Source of the DNA: Candidatus Merdiplasma excrementigallinarum
GTDB taxonomy: Bacteria; Bacillota; Clostridia; Lachnospirales; Lachnospiraceae
DNA: 46,269 nucleotides
Direction of reading: 5' to 3'
Assembly: GCA_018713435.1 (NCBI GenBank)
Contig: DVOS01000078.1
Location: forward strand, 1-46,269
Part shown: positions 6,911 to 16,433 of the stretch, piece after piece
How positions within the stretch are numbered: position 1 is the first letter of the stretch
Layout of the letters: every line of letters begins with the position of its first letter
Translations under genes and position numbers: made by a program
The notes under the pieces: generated by a model
What the model was told of the DNA's origin: nothing
The model's database searches: none
Seen by the model: only the letters and a program-made list of their open reading frames with translations

Positions 6911-8110
6911 ATGGCAAGCAGACGTACAGCCGGGTCGGTGCGGCATATTGGCAGCGGCCTGCGAAAGATACAGGGTAAAAAAAGAACGGGAGCCGGCCGG
7001 GATTATTACGACTATAATCTTCTGGCGGCGGTGATTTTGCTGACCTGCTTCGGCCTGGTGATGCTCTACAGCACCAGCGCCTACGAGGCGGCCATGAACT
7101 ATGAGGGAAATGACGCTTACTATTTTTTCAGGCAGGCGGCCATCAGCGGCGCCTCTCTGATTATGCTGCTGATTTTCTCTCAGTTTGACTATCATATTTA
7201 CGCCAGATTTTCCAACTATATCTATATAATCTCCATCGGTATGCTGGTGATCACCAGATTTATCGGAAGAGAGGTAAACGGAGCCAGGCGGTGGATCTAT
7301 TTCGGGCCCATCTCCTTCCAGCCCTCAGAGCTGGCAAAGCTGGCCATCATTCTGTTCCTGCCCTGCGTGATCGTGAAGATGGGAAGCAAGATGAAGGGCT
7401 TTAAGGCCCCCTGCATTGTGGGAGCCTTCGGAATGCTGGCCTCCTTCTGCACCCTGGTTTTCACGCAGAATCTGAGTACAGCCCTGATTCTGGCAGGCAT
7501 CACCGCCGTGCTGATTTTTATTGTGCATCCGAAGACGGCGCCTTTCCTGGCTATCATAGCGGTGGGAGCCATACTGGTGACCATTCTGGTTCTGATGGTG
7601 GCCGGCAGTGATTCCCTTTCAGGAAACTTCCGTCTGAACCGTATTCTGGTGTGGCTCAATCCGGAGGAACATGAGGCGGAGGGCGGCTTTCAGGTGCTTC
7701 AGGGTCTGTATGCCATCGGTTCCGGCGGCTTTTTCGGAAAGGGACTGGGAAACAGCACCCAGAAGCTGGGAGCACTTCCGGAGGCTCAGAATGATATGAT
7801 CTTTTCTATCATCTGTGAGGAACTGGGCGTGTTCGGGGCAGCTATGGTGATTCTGCTGTTTGTGTTTCTGCTCTACCGTCTGTTTTTCATTGCCCAGAAC
7901 GCGCCGGATCTGCTGGGCTCTCTGATTGCCTCCGGCATATTTGTGCATATCGCGCTGCAGGTGACGCTTAATATCGCCGTGGTGATCAACCTGATCCCCA
8001 CTACGGGCATCACCCTTCCCTTCGTCAGTTACGGAGGTACGGCCATTGTATTTTTGATGGCGGAGATGACCCTGGCGCTGAGTATATCCAAGCAGATTGA
8101 ATTTAAATGA
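6911..8110 (+). CDS. FtsW/RodA/SpoVE family peptidoglycan polymerase
   Basis: This polytopic membrane protein of 399 residues belongs to the SEDS family, which polymerises lipid II into glycan strands with a partner class B PBP. A basic N-terminal tail (1-35) is followed by about ten membrane helices. Family motifs are [18 protein letters not shown] and the large loop ending [15 protein letters not shown], and near the C-terminus [14 protein letters not shown]. The residues needed for polymerisation in this family, including the Asp of NDMIFS, are present. Position and sequence do not settle whether it serves division, elongation or the spore cortex. It overlaps no neighbour; gltX follows after 20 bases on the same strand. 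Confidence 0.9.
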   Translation: MASRRTAGSVRHIGSGLRKIQGKKRTGAGRDYYDYNLLAAVILLTCFGLVMLYSTSAYEAAMNYEGNDAYYFFRQAAISGASLIMLLIFSQFDYHIYARFSNYIYIISIGMLVITRFIGREVNGARRWIYFGPISFQPSELAKLAIILFLPCVIVKMGSKMKGFKAPCIVGAFGMLASFCTLVFTQNLSTALILAGITAVLIFIVHPKTAPFLAIIAVGAILVTILVLMVAGSDSLSGNFRLNRILVWLNPEEHEAEGGFQVLQGLYAIGSGGFFGKGLGNSTQKLGALPEAQNDMIFSIICEELGVFGAAMVILLFVFLLYRLFFIAQNAPDLLGSLIASGIFVHIALQVTLNIAVVINLIPTTGITLPFVSYGGTAIVFLMAEMTLALSISKQIEFK

Positions 8111-8130
8111 TAAATGAAGGAGAAAAAACC

Positions 8131-9606
8131 ATGTCAAACGTAAAAACAAGATTTGCGCCCAGCCCCACCGGGCGGATGCATGTGGGAAACCTGAGAACGG
8201 CTCTGTACGCCTACCTGATTGCCAAGCACGCGGGGGGCTGCTTTATGCTCCGCATTGAGGATACGGACCAGGAGCGCTACATGGAAGGCGCGGTGGACAT
8301 CATTTACCGGACCCTGGAGAAAGCGGGACTGGTTCACGACGAGGGACCGGACAAAGACGGAGGCGTGGGCCCCTATGTGCAGAGTGAACGGCAGAAGGCC
8401 GGCATTTACATGGAGTATGCCAAAAAGCTCATTGAAAAGGGAGAAGCCTATTACTGTTTTTGTGATAAGGAGCGTTTGGAATCCCTGAAGCAGGAAGTGG
8501 CCGGCAAGGAGATTGTGGTCTACGACAAACACTGCCTGTCCCTGTCAAAGGAAGAGGTGGAAGAGAAGCTGGCAGCGGGAGTGCCCTATGTGATCCGGCA
8601 GAATGTGCCAAGAGAGGGCGTGACCAGATTTGTGGATGAGATTTACGGAGAGATTGAAGTGCCCAACGCGGAGCTGGACGATATGATTCTGATCAAATCC
8701 GACGGCTATCCCACCTACAACTTCGCCAATGTGGTGGACGATCATCTGATGGGTATTACCCATGTGGTGCGGGGAAATGAGTATCTGTCCTCCGCCCCCA
8801 AATACAACCGGCTGTACCAGGCTTTTGGCTGGGAGGTTCCCGTGTATATCCACTGTCCCCTGATTACGGACGCGGAGCATAAAAAGCTGAGCAAACGGTC
8901 CGGCCATTCCTCCTTTGAGGATCTTCTGGAGCAGGGATTTGTGACGGAGGCTATTGTAAACTATGTGGCCCTTTTAGGGTGGTGCCCCCAGGATAACCGG
9001 GAGATATTCTCCCTGGAGGAGCTGGTAAAGGAGTTTGATTACCGCCATATCAGCAAATCTCCGGCAGTGTTTGATATCCAGAAGCTGCGCTGGATGAACG
9101 GGGAGTACCTGAAGGCCATGGATTTTGACAGATTTTATGAGATGGCCCTGCCCTATATCCGGCAGACGGTGACAAAGGATTACGATCTGAAAAAGATCGC
9201 CCAGATGGTAAAGACCAGGATTGAGATATTCCCGGATATTGCGGAGCACATCGATTTCTTTGAAAACCTTCCGGAATATGATGTCTCCCTGTATACCAAT
9301 AAAAAATGGAAAGTGAACGAAGAAAAGTCTCTGGATGTGCTGCAGGATCTTCTTCCCGCTCTGGAGAGCCAGGAGGATTACAGCAATGACGCTCTCTATG
9401 ATCTGCTGAAAAAATATGCGGATGAGAAGGGCTTCAAGGCCGGCTATGTGATCTGGCCGGTACGGATTGCCGTATCCGGAAAGCAGAATACGCCGGCAGG
9501 CGCCACCGAGATTATGGAAGTGATCGGCAGGGAAGAGACGGTATCCCGCATCCGCCGGGGCATTGAAATGCTGGAGGCTTCTCTGAAGGACGGACAGGCG
9601 GAGTAA
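8131..9606 (+). CDS. gltX: Glutamyl-tRNA synthetase
   Basis: This cytoplasmic class I synthetase charges tRNA-Glu, and in organisms lacking GlnRS may also charge tRNA-Gln. Signature sequences are [14 protein letters not shown] (HIGH region, near residues 7-20) and KLSKRSG (KMSKS region, about 252-258). The C-terminal helical anticodon-binding part is complete and the 491-residue length is normal. The ATG at 8131 has a GAAGGAG site eight bases upstream and starts directly before the conserved block; an earlier in-frame ATG at 8107 would overlap the ftsW stop and add eight non-conserved residues. A UvrD-like helicase follows after ten bases, probably co-transcribed. Confidence 0.95.
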   Translation: MSNVKTRFAPSPTGRMHVGNLRTALYAYLIAKHAGGCFMLRIEDTDQERYMEGAVDIIYRTLEKAGLVHDEGPDKDGGVGPYVQSERQKAGIYMEYAKKLIEKGEAYYCFCDKERLESLKQEVAGKEIVVYDKHCLSLSKEEVEEKLAAGVPYVIRQNVPREGVTRFVDEIYGEIEVPNAELDDMILIKSDGYPTYNFANVVDDHLMGITHVVRGNEYLSSAPKYNRLYQAFGWEVPVYIHCPLITDAEHKKLSKRSGHSSFEDLLEQGFVTEAIVNYVALLGWCPQDNREIFSLEELVKEFDYRHISKSPAVFDIQKLRWMNGEYLKAMDFDRFYEMALPYIRQTVTKDYDLKKIAQMVKTRIEIFPDIAEHIDFFENLPEYDVSLYTNKKWKVNEEKSLDVLQDLLPALESQEDYSNDALYDLLKKYADEKGFKAGYVIWPVRIAVSGKQNTPAGATEIMEVIGREETVSRIRRGIEMLEASLKDGQAE

Positions 9607-9616
9607 TGACAGAAAG

Positions 9617-11449
9617 ATGCAGATAAGCAATGCGCAATTCCGGGCAATCGCCCACGGTGAAGGGCCTGCCATGGTGCTGGCAGGTCCCGGATCCGGCAAA
9701 ACCCTTGTGATTATAAACCGAATAAAATATCTGATTGAAAAGGAATACGCAAGACCGGAGGAAATTCTGGTGATCACCTTTACCAAAGCAGCGGCGGGAG
9801 AGATGCGGGAGCGGTTTGAACGGCTGATGGGAGGCGGAAAATACAGGGTTGTCTTCGGCACTTTTCATGCGGTCTTTTTTCAGATTTTGAAATATGCCTA
9901 TCACTATACGGCGGCCAATATTCTCCGGGAGGATCAGAGGTACCGGATCCTGTCAGAGCTGGCGGAAAGGCAGAGGCTGGAATATGAGGATGAAAAAGAA
10001 TTCATTTCCGGCATAGCAGGGGAGATCAGCCTGGTAAAAAATGAGCAGATTCCTCTGGAGCATTATTACTCCGCAGTCTGTTCCGACGAGGCGTTCCGGC
10101 AGATTTTTCAGGGCTATCAGGACAGACTTAGAAAAAGCGGCCTGCTGGATTTTGACGATATGCTGGTATACTGTCATGAACTGTTCTGTCAGAGGCAGGA
10201 CATTCTGGCACAGTGGCAGAAGCGGTTTCGCTATATTCTGGTGGACGAGTTTCAGGACATCAACGGGCTGCAGTATCAGATCCTGCGTATGCTGGCAAAG
10301 CCGGAGGACAACCTTTTTATCGTGGGAGACGACGATCAGTCCATTTACCGGTTCCGGGGAGCAAAACCGGAGATTATGCGCCGGTTTAAAAAAGACTACC
10401 CCCAGGCCGAAACGGTGGTTCTGGATGAAAATTTCCGGTGCAGCGGAAAGATTGTGGAGGCGGCGGGAAGAGTCATAGCCGAAAATAAAAACCGGTTTGA
10501 GAAGAAGATACACTGCGGCAGCGAGCCGGGGGAACCGGTGGAGATCCGCCGGTTCGCGGGACAGGAGCAGGAAGCCCATTACCTGATCAAATGTATCCGG
10601 GACAGAATCAAACAGGGGTATTCCTATGACAGTATGGCAGTGCTGACCAGAACCAATGTGGGAGGCCGCTATACGGCGGAGAAGCTGATGGAATTTCAGA
10701 TTCCCTTCCGGATGCGGGATGTGATGCCCAATCTGTATGACCACTGGATTGCCAGGGATCTGCTGGCCTATATCCGGCTGGGAATGGGGATCCGGGATAG
10801 GAAAGACTTCCTTCAGATCATGAACCGGCCCAACCGGTATATCAGCAGATCCTGCGTGGAGGAGCCTCAGATATCCTTTGAAAGACTGCGAACCTGGTAT
10901 GAGGATAAACCCTGGGTGGTAAGACGGCTTGACGATATGGAAGAGCAGATTCACCGGCTGGGCCGGATGTCTCCCTTTGCCGCTGTCAATTTTATCCGGT
11001 ATGGCATGGAATATGAGGGCTATCTGAAGGAGTACGCCAGATACCATAAGATTCGGGAGGAAGAACTGCTGGAGGTGGCGGATGAGCTCCAGGAGAGCGC
11101 GAAGAATTTTAAAACCCATCTTCAGTGGTTTGCCCATATGGAAGAGTACAAAAGGACGCTGGAGGAGAAGAAAATGCAGGACACGGAGGAGGACGCGGTC
11201 ACCCTGTCCACGCTTCACGGATCCAAGGGACTGGAGTTTGACCAGGTGTTTATACTGGACGTAAATGAAGATACGATTCCCCACAGAAAGGCAGTCCTGG
11301 AAGCGGACATAGAGGAAGAGAGACGCCTTTTCTACGTGGGAATGACCAGAGCCAGACACCGCCTGCATCTGTTTTATCTGAAGGAGCGGTACGGAAAACG
11401 TCTGGAACCATCCCGGTTTCTGGAAGTGTTCGATCTTCCGGAGGAATAA
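9617..11449 (+). CDS. UvrD/PcrA-like superfamily 1 DNA helicase
   Basis: This is a 3'-5' ATP-dependent DNA helicase. Motifs in order are Walker A GPGSGKT (near residue 23), VITFTKAAAGEMR, DEFQDIN (Walker B), GDDDQSIYRFRGA, LDENFRC, TLHGSKGLEFDQVF and RRLFYVGMTRAR. At 610 residues it is shorter than PcrA/UvrD (about 720-770), and the C-terminal extension that contacts partners is missing. It may therefore be a specialised paralogue rather than the main PcrA. The ATG at 9617 has only a weak AGAAAG upstream and probably depends on translation from gltX ten bases before. The product cannot be tied to a particular repair pathway. Confidence 0.88.
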   Translation: MQISNAQFRAIAHGEGPAMVLAGPGSGKTLVIINRIKYLIEKEYARPEEILVITFTKAAAGEMRERFERLMGGGKYRVVFGTFHAVFFQILKYAYHYTAANILREDQRYRILSELAERQRLEYEDEKEFISGIAGEISLVKNEQIPLEHYYSAVCSDEAFRQIFQGYQDRLRKSGLLDFDDMLVYCHELFCQRQDILAQWQKRFRYILVDEFQDINGLQYQILRMLAKPEDNLFIVGDDDQSIYRFRGAKPEIMRRFKKDYPQAETVVLDENFRCSGKIVEAAGRVIAENKNRFEKKIHCGSEPGEPVEIRRFAGQEQEAHYLIKCIRDRIKQGYSYDSMAVLTRTNVGGRYTAEKLMEFQIPFRMRDVMPNLYDHWIARDLLAYIRLGMGIRDRKDFLQIMNRPNRYISRSCVEEPQISFERLRTWYEDKPWVVRRLDDMEEQIHRLGRMSPFAAVNFIRYGMEYEGYLKEYARYHKIREEELLEVADELQESAKNFKTHLQWFAHMEEYKRTLEEKKMQDTEEDAVTLSTLHGSKGLEFDQVFILDVNEDTIPHRKAVLEADIEEERRLFYVGMTRARHRLHLFYLKERYGKRLEPSRFLEVFDLPEE

Positions 11450-11483
11450 AAAAGAGCCCCGCCTTACTCGGCAGAGGGCTCTT
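11449..11483 (-). terminator. Rho-independent terminator for the DUF1292 gene
   Basis: AAGAGCCC (11452-11459) pairs with GGGCTCTT (11476-11483). On the minus strand the stem is followed by six T residues. The right arm lies within the last codons of the DUF1292 gene. It may also slow transcription arriving from the convergent helicase gene, though the plus-strand tail is poor in T. Confidence 0.7.
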
Positions 11484-11838
11484 CTTCTTCTTCGTAAACC
11501 AGATCGTTGTATTCCTGATCATCCAGCCACTGGTCAAATCCATCGGACGCGGCTTCATACTCATCGTCGTCCTCAATATTTTCCAGCGTAGGCTCCCCGT
11601 TCTCCTCGGAGAAACGGTAGAGATAAACCTCCCCGTCTTCATTTTCCCCGTTTTCGTTCAGGGGGAGCAGGGCAATATACTCTCTTCCGGCAGCGGAGTA
11701 GATGGTCAAAACAGCGCATTCTACGCTGGTGCCGTCATCCAGATTCAGGGTGACGGTAGCGCCGCCCTCACCGGCAGAGATACATTCGGAACCGCAGGCG
11801 GAGCAGTCGCCGCTGCAAGAATTGTTGTCGCTCATCAT
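11464..11838 (-). CDS. DUF1292 family protein (YrzB-like)
   Basis: This small acidic protein of about 124 residues has unknown function. The central block VTLNLDDGTSVECAVL, then REYIALLPL and VYLYRF, is the beta-rich DUF1292 core seen in many Firmicutes. Before it is a Cys-rich N-terminus with several Cys (SCSGDCSACGSEC), possibly metal-binding. After it is a very acidic tail (DDDEYEAASDGF to EEEEEPSAE). I chose the ATG at 11838 because GAGG lies six bases upstream; an earlier ATG at 11859 has no ribosome site. In other Firmicutes this family often sits beside alaS/yrrK-type genes; here it stands alone, convergent with the helicase. Confidence 0.78.
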   Translation of the reverse strand: MMSDNNSCSGDCSACGSECISAGEGGATVTLNLDDGTSVECAVLTIYSAAGREYIALLPLNENGENEDGEVYLYRFSEENGEPTLENIEDDDEYEAASDGFDQWLDDQEYNDLVYEEEEEPSAE

Positions 11839-12000
11839 CTTATACCTCGCATTATTCATAAATTTCAGGGTCGGAAACAGGAATAAATCCCGGCATTTCC
11901 AGCAAGTCCCTATTCAGATACACTTTAGCAGATATGAAATGAAATTGCAAGCTGAGAGGGGAAAAAAACGAAACTTAGGGTAGGAAAAAGGGGAAAGAAA

Positions 12001-12009
12001 TGGTATACT
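12001..12009 (+). promoter_or_regulatory. Extended -10 promoter element for exonuclease III
   Basis: TGGTATACT contains a TGn extension and a TATACT box, 32 bases before the exonuclease III ATG. No convincing -35 is present. Confidence 0.45.
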
Positions 12010-12040
12010 AAAACCATAATGACAGGGAGGAGCATACGCC

Positions 12041-12796
12041 ATGAAACTGATTTCCTGGAATGTAAACGGCCTGCGGGCCTGTGTCCAGAAGGGATTTCTT
12101 GATTATATGAAGGCAGCGGATGCGGACATTTTCTGTATCCAGGAAAGCAAACTTCAGGAGGGGCAGATCCAGCTGGATACGCCGGGGTATGAGCAGTACT
12201 GGAATTACGCGAAAAAGAAAGGGTATTCCGGAACCGCCGTTTTTACAAAACATACGCCGCTGGCCGTTTCATACGGCATCGGAATGGAGGAACATGACCA
12301 GGAAGGCAGGGTGATCACCCTGGAGTATCCCCGGTTTTATCTGGTGACGGTCTATACCCCCAATTCCCAGAATGAGCTGGCCAGGCTGGATTACCGCATG
12401 AAGTGGGAAGACGATTTTCTGGCTTATTTAAAAAAGCTGGAAGGGAAGAAGCCGGTGATTTTCTGCGGGGACTTGAATGTGGCCCATGAGGAGATCGATT
12501 TAAAGAACCCGAAAACAAACAGGCGAAACGCGGGATTTACGGATGAGGAGCGGGAAAAATGCACGGCCATGCTCAATGCCGGTTTTATTGATACGTACCG
12601 CTATTTTTATCCGGACCGGGAAGGCGTGTACAGCTGGTGGTCCTACCGCTTCAAAGCCCGGGAGAAGAACGCGGGCTGGCGTATTGATTATTTCTGCGTA
12701 TCCCGGTGTCTGGAAGAACATCTGCGTGGAGCGGCGATACACACAGAGATATACGGATCGGATCACTGTCCGGTTGAACTGGATATTGACCTGTAA
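12041..12796 (+). CDS. Exodeoxyribonuclease III / AP endonuclease
   Basis: This 251-residue enzyme of the endonuclease/exonuclease/phosphatase fold cuts DNA at abasic sites and trims 3' ends in base excision repair. Motifs are SWNVNGLRA at the N-terminus, QESKLQ with the metal-binding Glu, [15 protein letters not shown] with the catalytic Asp-Asn pair, GWRIDYF, and SDHCPVEL with the catalytic Asp-His pair at the end. Length and layout match Bacillus ExoA. GGGAGGAG precedes the ATG. The next gene starts 35 bases downstream on the same strand. Confidence 0.95.
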   Translation: MKLISWNVNGLRACVQKGFLDYMKAADADIFCIQESKLQEGQIQLDTPGYEQYWNYAKKKGYSGTAVFTKHTPLAVSYGIGMEEHDQEGRVITLEYPRFYLVTVYTPNSQNELARLDYRMKWEDDFLAYLKKLEGKKPVIFCGDLNVAHEEIDLKNPKTNRRNAGFTDEEREKCTAMLNAGFIDTYRYFYPDREGVYSWWSYRFKAREKNAGWRIDYFCVSRCLEEHLRGAAIHTEIYGSDHCPVELDIDL

Positions 12797-12831
12797 GGAT
12801 AGTTTTATACAGTGAGAGGAGGCAGTAATCG

Positions 12832-14796
12832 GTGACAGCAACGAGGAAAGGACAGTTGACAGCTTCCCCATGCAGATTCTGCAGGCCGGGTGCCTGGGTG
12901 GAACAGGATGGGATTACCTTCTCAGCAGCGGTACCGTCAGAAGAAAACGTAAATTTGATTTTATATCCCAGGGGGAAAGAAGAGATCGCCCAGGAGATTC
13001 CCTTTCCCAGACAGCACTATACAGGGATTGTCCGCACCATGAAGGTGGAGGGGATTTCCCCCGGGGAGTATGAATATAATTTCAGGATAGGAGACCGGGT
13101 GACGGTGGATCCGGCCGCCCACGTGGTGCGGGGCCGGGATGTGTTCGGCGATGCCGGCCCCCGGGGCGAACACCAGGTGCGGGGAGGCTTTGCGTCGGAA
13201 GACTTTGACTGGGGGGAGGATCAGGTTCCCCTGGCGATCCCCTATGAGGATGTGATCGCCTATCACCTCCATGTGAGAGGCTTTACGAAGCAGAAAAACT
13301 CCAGAGTCCGTCACAAAGGCACCTTTCTGGGACTGCAGGAGAAGATACCCTATCTGAAAGAACTGGGGATCAACCAGGTGATTCTGATGCCTGCCTACGA
13401 ATTTGATGAGATTATGCGTCCCGCCGCGCCGGAGGATGGTCCGGCGGGGACACCGCCCCTTTCTTCCGCCCTGCAGGCGCCGGGAGAAAAGCTGAATTTC
13501 TGGGGCTATACAAAGGGCCATTACTTTGCGCCCAAGTATTCCTACAGCGCCACCAAAGATCCGGTGCGGGAATTTAAGACCATGGTGCGCGCCTTCCATG
13601 AAAACGGCATAGAGGTAGTCATGGAATTTGCCTTTCCGGATCCGGTCAATGCCGGAATGGTAAACGAGTGTCTGGCCTGGTGGGTGCAGGAATACCATGT
13701 GGACGGTTTTTCCCTGTTTATGAATCAGGAGACTGCCAACACTCTGGCGGGCAATCCGATTCTGATGAGGACAAAGCTGATCTCCGGCTATTTCCCGGCG
13801 GATTCCATTTACCAGGGAAAGAGGGAACATGCCATGCGCAGCCTGGCGGAGCGCAACGACTGTTTTCTGACCACCGCCAGAAAGCTCCTGAAAGGAGACG
13901 AAAACCAGCTGGGAGATTTTGTGGCCCGGGTGAGATATAATCCGGAAAATGCCGGTGTGATGAACTATATTACCGGCCATGACGGTTTTACCATGATGGA
14001 TCTGGTATCCTATGACAAAAAGCATAACGAAGCCAACGGGGAGCAGGGAAGAGACGGCGCCGCCTGCGACTACAGCTGGAACTGCGGGGCGGAGGGCCCT
14101 ACCAGGAAGAGAAGCGTCCTGAAGCTGCGCCAGAGGCAGATGAAAAACGCCTTTGCCATGATGCTGCTGGCCCAGGGAACCCCGGTGCTGCTGGCCGGCG
14201 ATGAGATCGGAAATTCCCAGCAGGGAAACAACAATCCCTACTGCCACGACAGCGAGCTTACCTGGGTAGACTGGAGCCGGGAAAAGACAGCCCAGGATCT
14301 GACTGATTTTGTACGGCGTCTGATCGCCTTCCGAAAGGAACACAGGATCCTGCACAGGGAGAAAGCGCTGACAGGCGGAGACTCCCTTTCCTGCGGCTAT
14401 CCGGATTTTTCCTGCCACGGAAGCAGGGCCTGGTACGGCGACTTTGACTATCAGAACCGGCATGTGGGGCTGATGTACAACGGCTCTTATGCCGGCGAGG
14501 ACACATTTATCTATGTGGCCTACAATTTCCACTGGGAATCCCGAAGCCTGGCCCTTCCCAAACTGCCGGAGGGCATGGACTGGCGGGAAGAGATTAATAC
14601 GGGCGATGAGTCCTGCTGCCAGGAACCTATCCGGGAAAAGGAGATAGAGGTACCGGGACGCTGCATCCGGATCCTGGTGGGAAAAAAGACGCTGCCGGAG
14701 GGAAAAACCAATGGAAGGAAAAATGGGAACACCCCGGCCGTAAAGGAAAAGGCAGGGAGTGAAGCCCCGAAACAAGAAGATCGTATAAAAGAGTAA
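12832..14796 (+). CDS. GlgX/isoamylase-like GH13 protein lacking catalytic residues
   Basis: The 654-residue protein is built like a glycogen debranching enzyme. A CBM48-like beta domain (about 20-105) precedes a degenerate GH13 barrel (about 140-540) and a C-terminal beta domain. The block NYITGHDGFTMMDLVSYD and KHNEANGEQGRDG (about 378-408) is very GlgX-like and keeps motif IV His383-Asp384. Elsewhere the enzyme appears dead. In motif II, VDGFSLFMN (290-298), Ser294 replaces the Arg and Phe296 the nucleophilic Asp. In motif III, LISGYFP (316-322), Gly319 replaces the acid/base Glu. Motif I reads EFAFPDP instead of ending in NH, and much of the loop between I and II is missing. Start is GTG with AGGAGG nine bases before. 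A glycan-binding or regulatory role is inference. Confidence 0.82.
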   Translation: MTATRKGQLTASPCRFCRPGAWVEQDGITFSAAVPSEENVNLILYPRGKEEIAQEIPFPRQHYTGIVRTMKVEGISPGEYEYNFRIGDRVTVDPAAHVVRGRDVFGDAGPRGEHQVRGGFASEDFDWGEDQVPLAIPYEDVIAYHLHVRGFTKQKNSRVRHKGTFLGLQEKIPYLKELGINQVILMPAYEFDEIMRPAAPEDGPAGTPPLSSALQAPGEKLNFWGYTKGHYFAPKYSYSATKDPVREFKTMVRAFHENGIEVVMEFAFPDPVNAGMVNECLAWWVQEYHVDGFSLFMNQETANTLAGNPILMRTKLISGYFPADSIYQGKREHAMRSLAERNDCFLTTARKLLKGDENQLGDFVARVRYNPENAGVMNYITGHDGFTMMDLVSYDKKHNEANGEQGRDGAACDYSWNCGAEGPTRKRSVLKLRQRQMKNAFAMMLLAQGTPVLLAGDEIGNSQQGNNNPYCHDSELTWVDWSREKTAQDLTDFVRRLIAFRKEHRILHREKALTGGDSLSCGYPDFSCHGSRAWYGDFDYQNRHVGLMYNGSYAGEDTFIYVAYNFHWESRSLALPKLPEGMDWREEINTGDESCCQEPIREKEIEVPGRCIRILVGKKTLPEGKTNGRKNGNTPAVKEKAGSEAPKQEDRIKE

Positions 14797-14809
14797 GGTA
14801 GTGAAGAAG

Positions 14810-15466
14810 ATGAGTGAAAGACAGCAGAGCAGAGGAGCAAGGGAATATCGGAAAAATAATTACGGAGAATACAGTCCGGTGGGAAAAAGGTCTACGGACG
14901 GACAGATTACCCTGGATAAAACCCTGGGACATCTGAAAACCATTGGAGTGCACAAATTGCAGGTGATGCGGGAGTGCTTTGCCATAGGGCTGTACTATCA
15001 GGGAATCATGCACGATTTGTCCAAGTTCATGCCCTCAGAGTTCCTGAACGGATGTAAATATTATCAGGACGGGAAGAGAAGCCCCAACAATGCGGAGAGA
15101 GAGGACAAGGGCTATTCTTTTGCCTGGATGCACCATAAAGGCCGCAACCGCCACCACTTTGAGTTCTGGACAGACTATTCCCAGCACGCGAAGCCGGGGG
15201 AGAATCCGGTGGTGCCGGTGAAGATCCCCAGAAAATATGTGGCGGAGATGCTGATGGACCGGATCGCCGCTTCCAAAACCTATCTGAAGGATCAGTACAA
15301 CCAGCACGAGCCTCTGAAATATTATCAGAAGGGCCGAAGCCATTACCTGATGCACCCCCAGACAGCCAGAGAGCTGGAGCGGATGCTGAAGATCCTCGAC
15401 AAAAGAGGAGAGCGGGAACTGGTTCATTTCGTGCGGGATTATTACCTGAAAGGGTATCCCATGTAA
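14810..15466 (+). CDS. DUF5662 family protein
   Basis: This 218-residue cytoplasmic protein has no assigned function. Features are a His-rich middle (HHKGRNRHHFEFW, about 107-119), MHDLSKF (about 67-73) and many conserved aromatic and charged residues. The HDLSKF and HHKGRNRHH pair could form a metal site of HD-like type, but that is a guess. I prefer the ATG at 14810 because AAGG lies about ten bases before it; an in-frame GTG at 14801 is too close to that site. The GlgX-like gene ends 13 bases upstream, so the two are probably co-transcribed and coupled. Confidence 0.72.
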   Translation: MSERQQSRGAREYRKNNYGEYSPVGKRSTDGQITLDKTLGHLKTIGVHKLQVMRECFAIGLYYQGIMHDLSKFMPSEFLNGCKYYQDGKRSPNNAEREDKGYSFAWMHHKGRNRHHFEFWTDYSQHAKPGENPVVPVKIPRKYVAEMLMDRIAASKTYLKDQYNQHEPLKYYQKGRSHYLMHPQTARELERMLKILDKRGERELVHFVRDYYLKGYPM

Positions 15467-15484
15467 ATAGAAGAAAAGTCTGAG

Positions 15485-15519
15485 AGGGAGGCTGCCTGTA
15501 AAAGGGTGTCCTCCCTTTT
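15485..15519 (+). terminator. Candidate terminator after the DUF5662 gene
   Basis: AGGGAGG (15485-15491) pairs with CCTCCCT (15510-15516), followed by TTT. The T run is short, so efficiency is uncertain. It lies between two convergent genes. Confidence 0.45.
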
Positions 15520-15531
15520 GCGCAAATAAGG

Positions 15532-16431
15532 TTAAAATTCAGAAAAAAGACCGGCCATATCCTTCGGAGGGTCAGCCTGAAATTCCAGAAGCTTTCCGGT
15601 GATGGGATGGTAAAATTTAAGCTTCCAGGCGTGAAGAGCCTGCCTGCCAATCAGCTCCCGGCCGGGGTTGTAGAGAAAGTCCCCGATGAGGGGATGGCCA
15701 AGATACAGCATGTGAACCCGGATCTGGTGGGTTCGGCCTGTTTCAAGCCGCAGGGAGAGCAGGCTGATGTCCGGATCAGGCCGGTAAGCCAGAAGCTGAT
15801 AGTGGGTAACGGCAGGATCGCCCTCTTCAAAATCCACCCGGCGCTTCAGGGCGGAGCCCGCCTCCCTGGCAATAGGGGCGCTGATGGTGCCGGTTTCGTC
15901 GATCTGTCCCTGTACGATGGCCAGATAGGTTTTTTCAATTTGGCCCTGTTTTAGAGCGGCAGAGAGAAGGGATGCGCTCAGGGCGTTTTTGGCTGTGAGC
16001 AGCAGGCCGCTGGTATCCCGGTCAAGGCGGCTGATGAAGCGGCAGACAAAAGGAAGATTCTGCTGCTTATAATACCAGGCAAGGCCGTTGGCCAGGGTAT
16101 TCTCCCGGTTATTTACAGAAGGATGGACGGGAGTGTCCGCCGGCTTATTGAGCACCAGCAGATCCTCATCTTCATAGAGGATGGATAATTCCATGGGAAC
16201 CGGGACAACGTTGGCGGAAGGATCGGTCTCCTCCAGGCAGATGTCCAGAAAATCTCCGGAAGATAAGATCCGGGAGACGGGAACCCGCTCCCCGTTCAGA
16301 CGTATTCCCCTGGGGCTTCGTTTCAGTCCGGTTAAAATATGATGGGAATACCCGCGCTGCCGCAGGTATTCCCGGATGGTACTTCCGGACTCTTCGCCGG
16401 AAATAAGATAATGAAAGTTTCTGTTCATCAT
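15532..16431 (-). CDS. RluA family pseudouridine synthase
   Basis: This enzyme converts uridine to pseudouridine in ribosomal or transfer RNA. An N-terminal S4-like RNA-binding domain (about 12-75) precedes the RluA catalytic domain. The signature RLDRDTSGLLL (about 137-147) includes the catalytic Asp. Later TGRTHQIRVHMLYLGHPLIGD matches the family. The 299-residue length is typical of RluD/YlyB types; the exact target uridine cannot be told. It starts two bases after the potD stop, either at 16431 or the next codon, and no strong ribosome site is visible. It may therefore ride on the pot operon transcript. Confidence 0.9.
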   Translation of the reverse strand: MMNRNFHYLISGEESGSTIREYLRQRGYSHHILTGLKRSPRGIRLNGERVPVSRILSSGDFLDICLEETDPSANVVPVPMELSILYEDEDLLVLNKPADTPVHPSVNNRENTLANGLAWYYKQQNLPFVCRFISRLDRDTSGLLLTAKNALSASLLSAALKQGQIEKTYLAIVQGQIDETGTISAPIAREAGSALKRRVDFEEGDPAVTHYQLLAYRPDPDISLLSLRLETGRTHQIRVHMLYLGHPLIGDFLYNPGRELIGRQALHAWKLKFYHPITGKLLEFQADPPKDMAGLFSEF

Positions 16432-16433
16432 GC

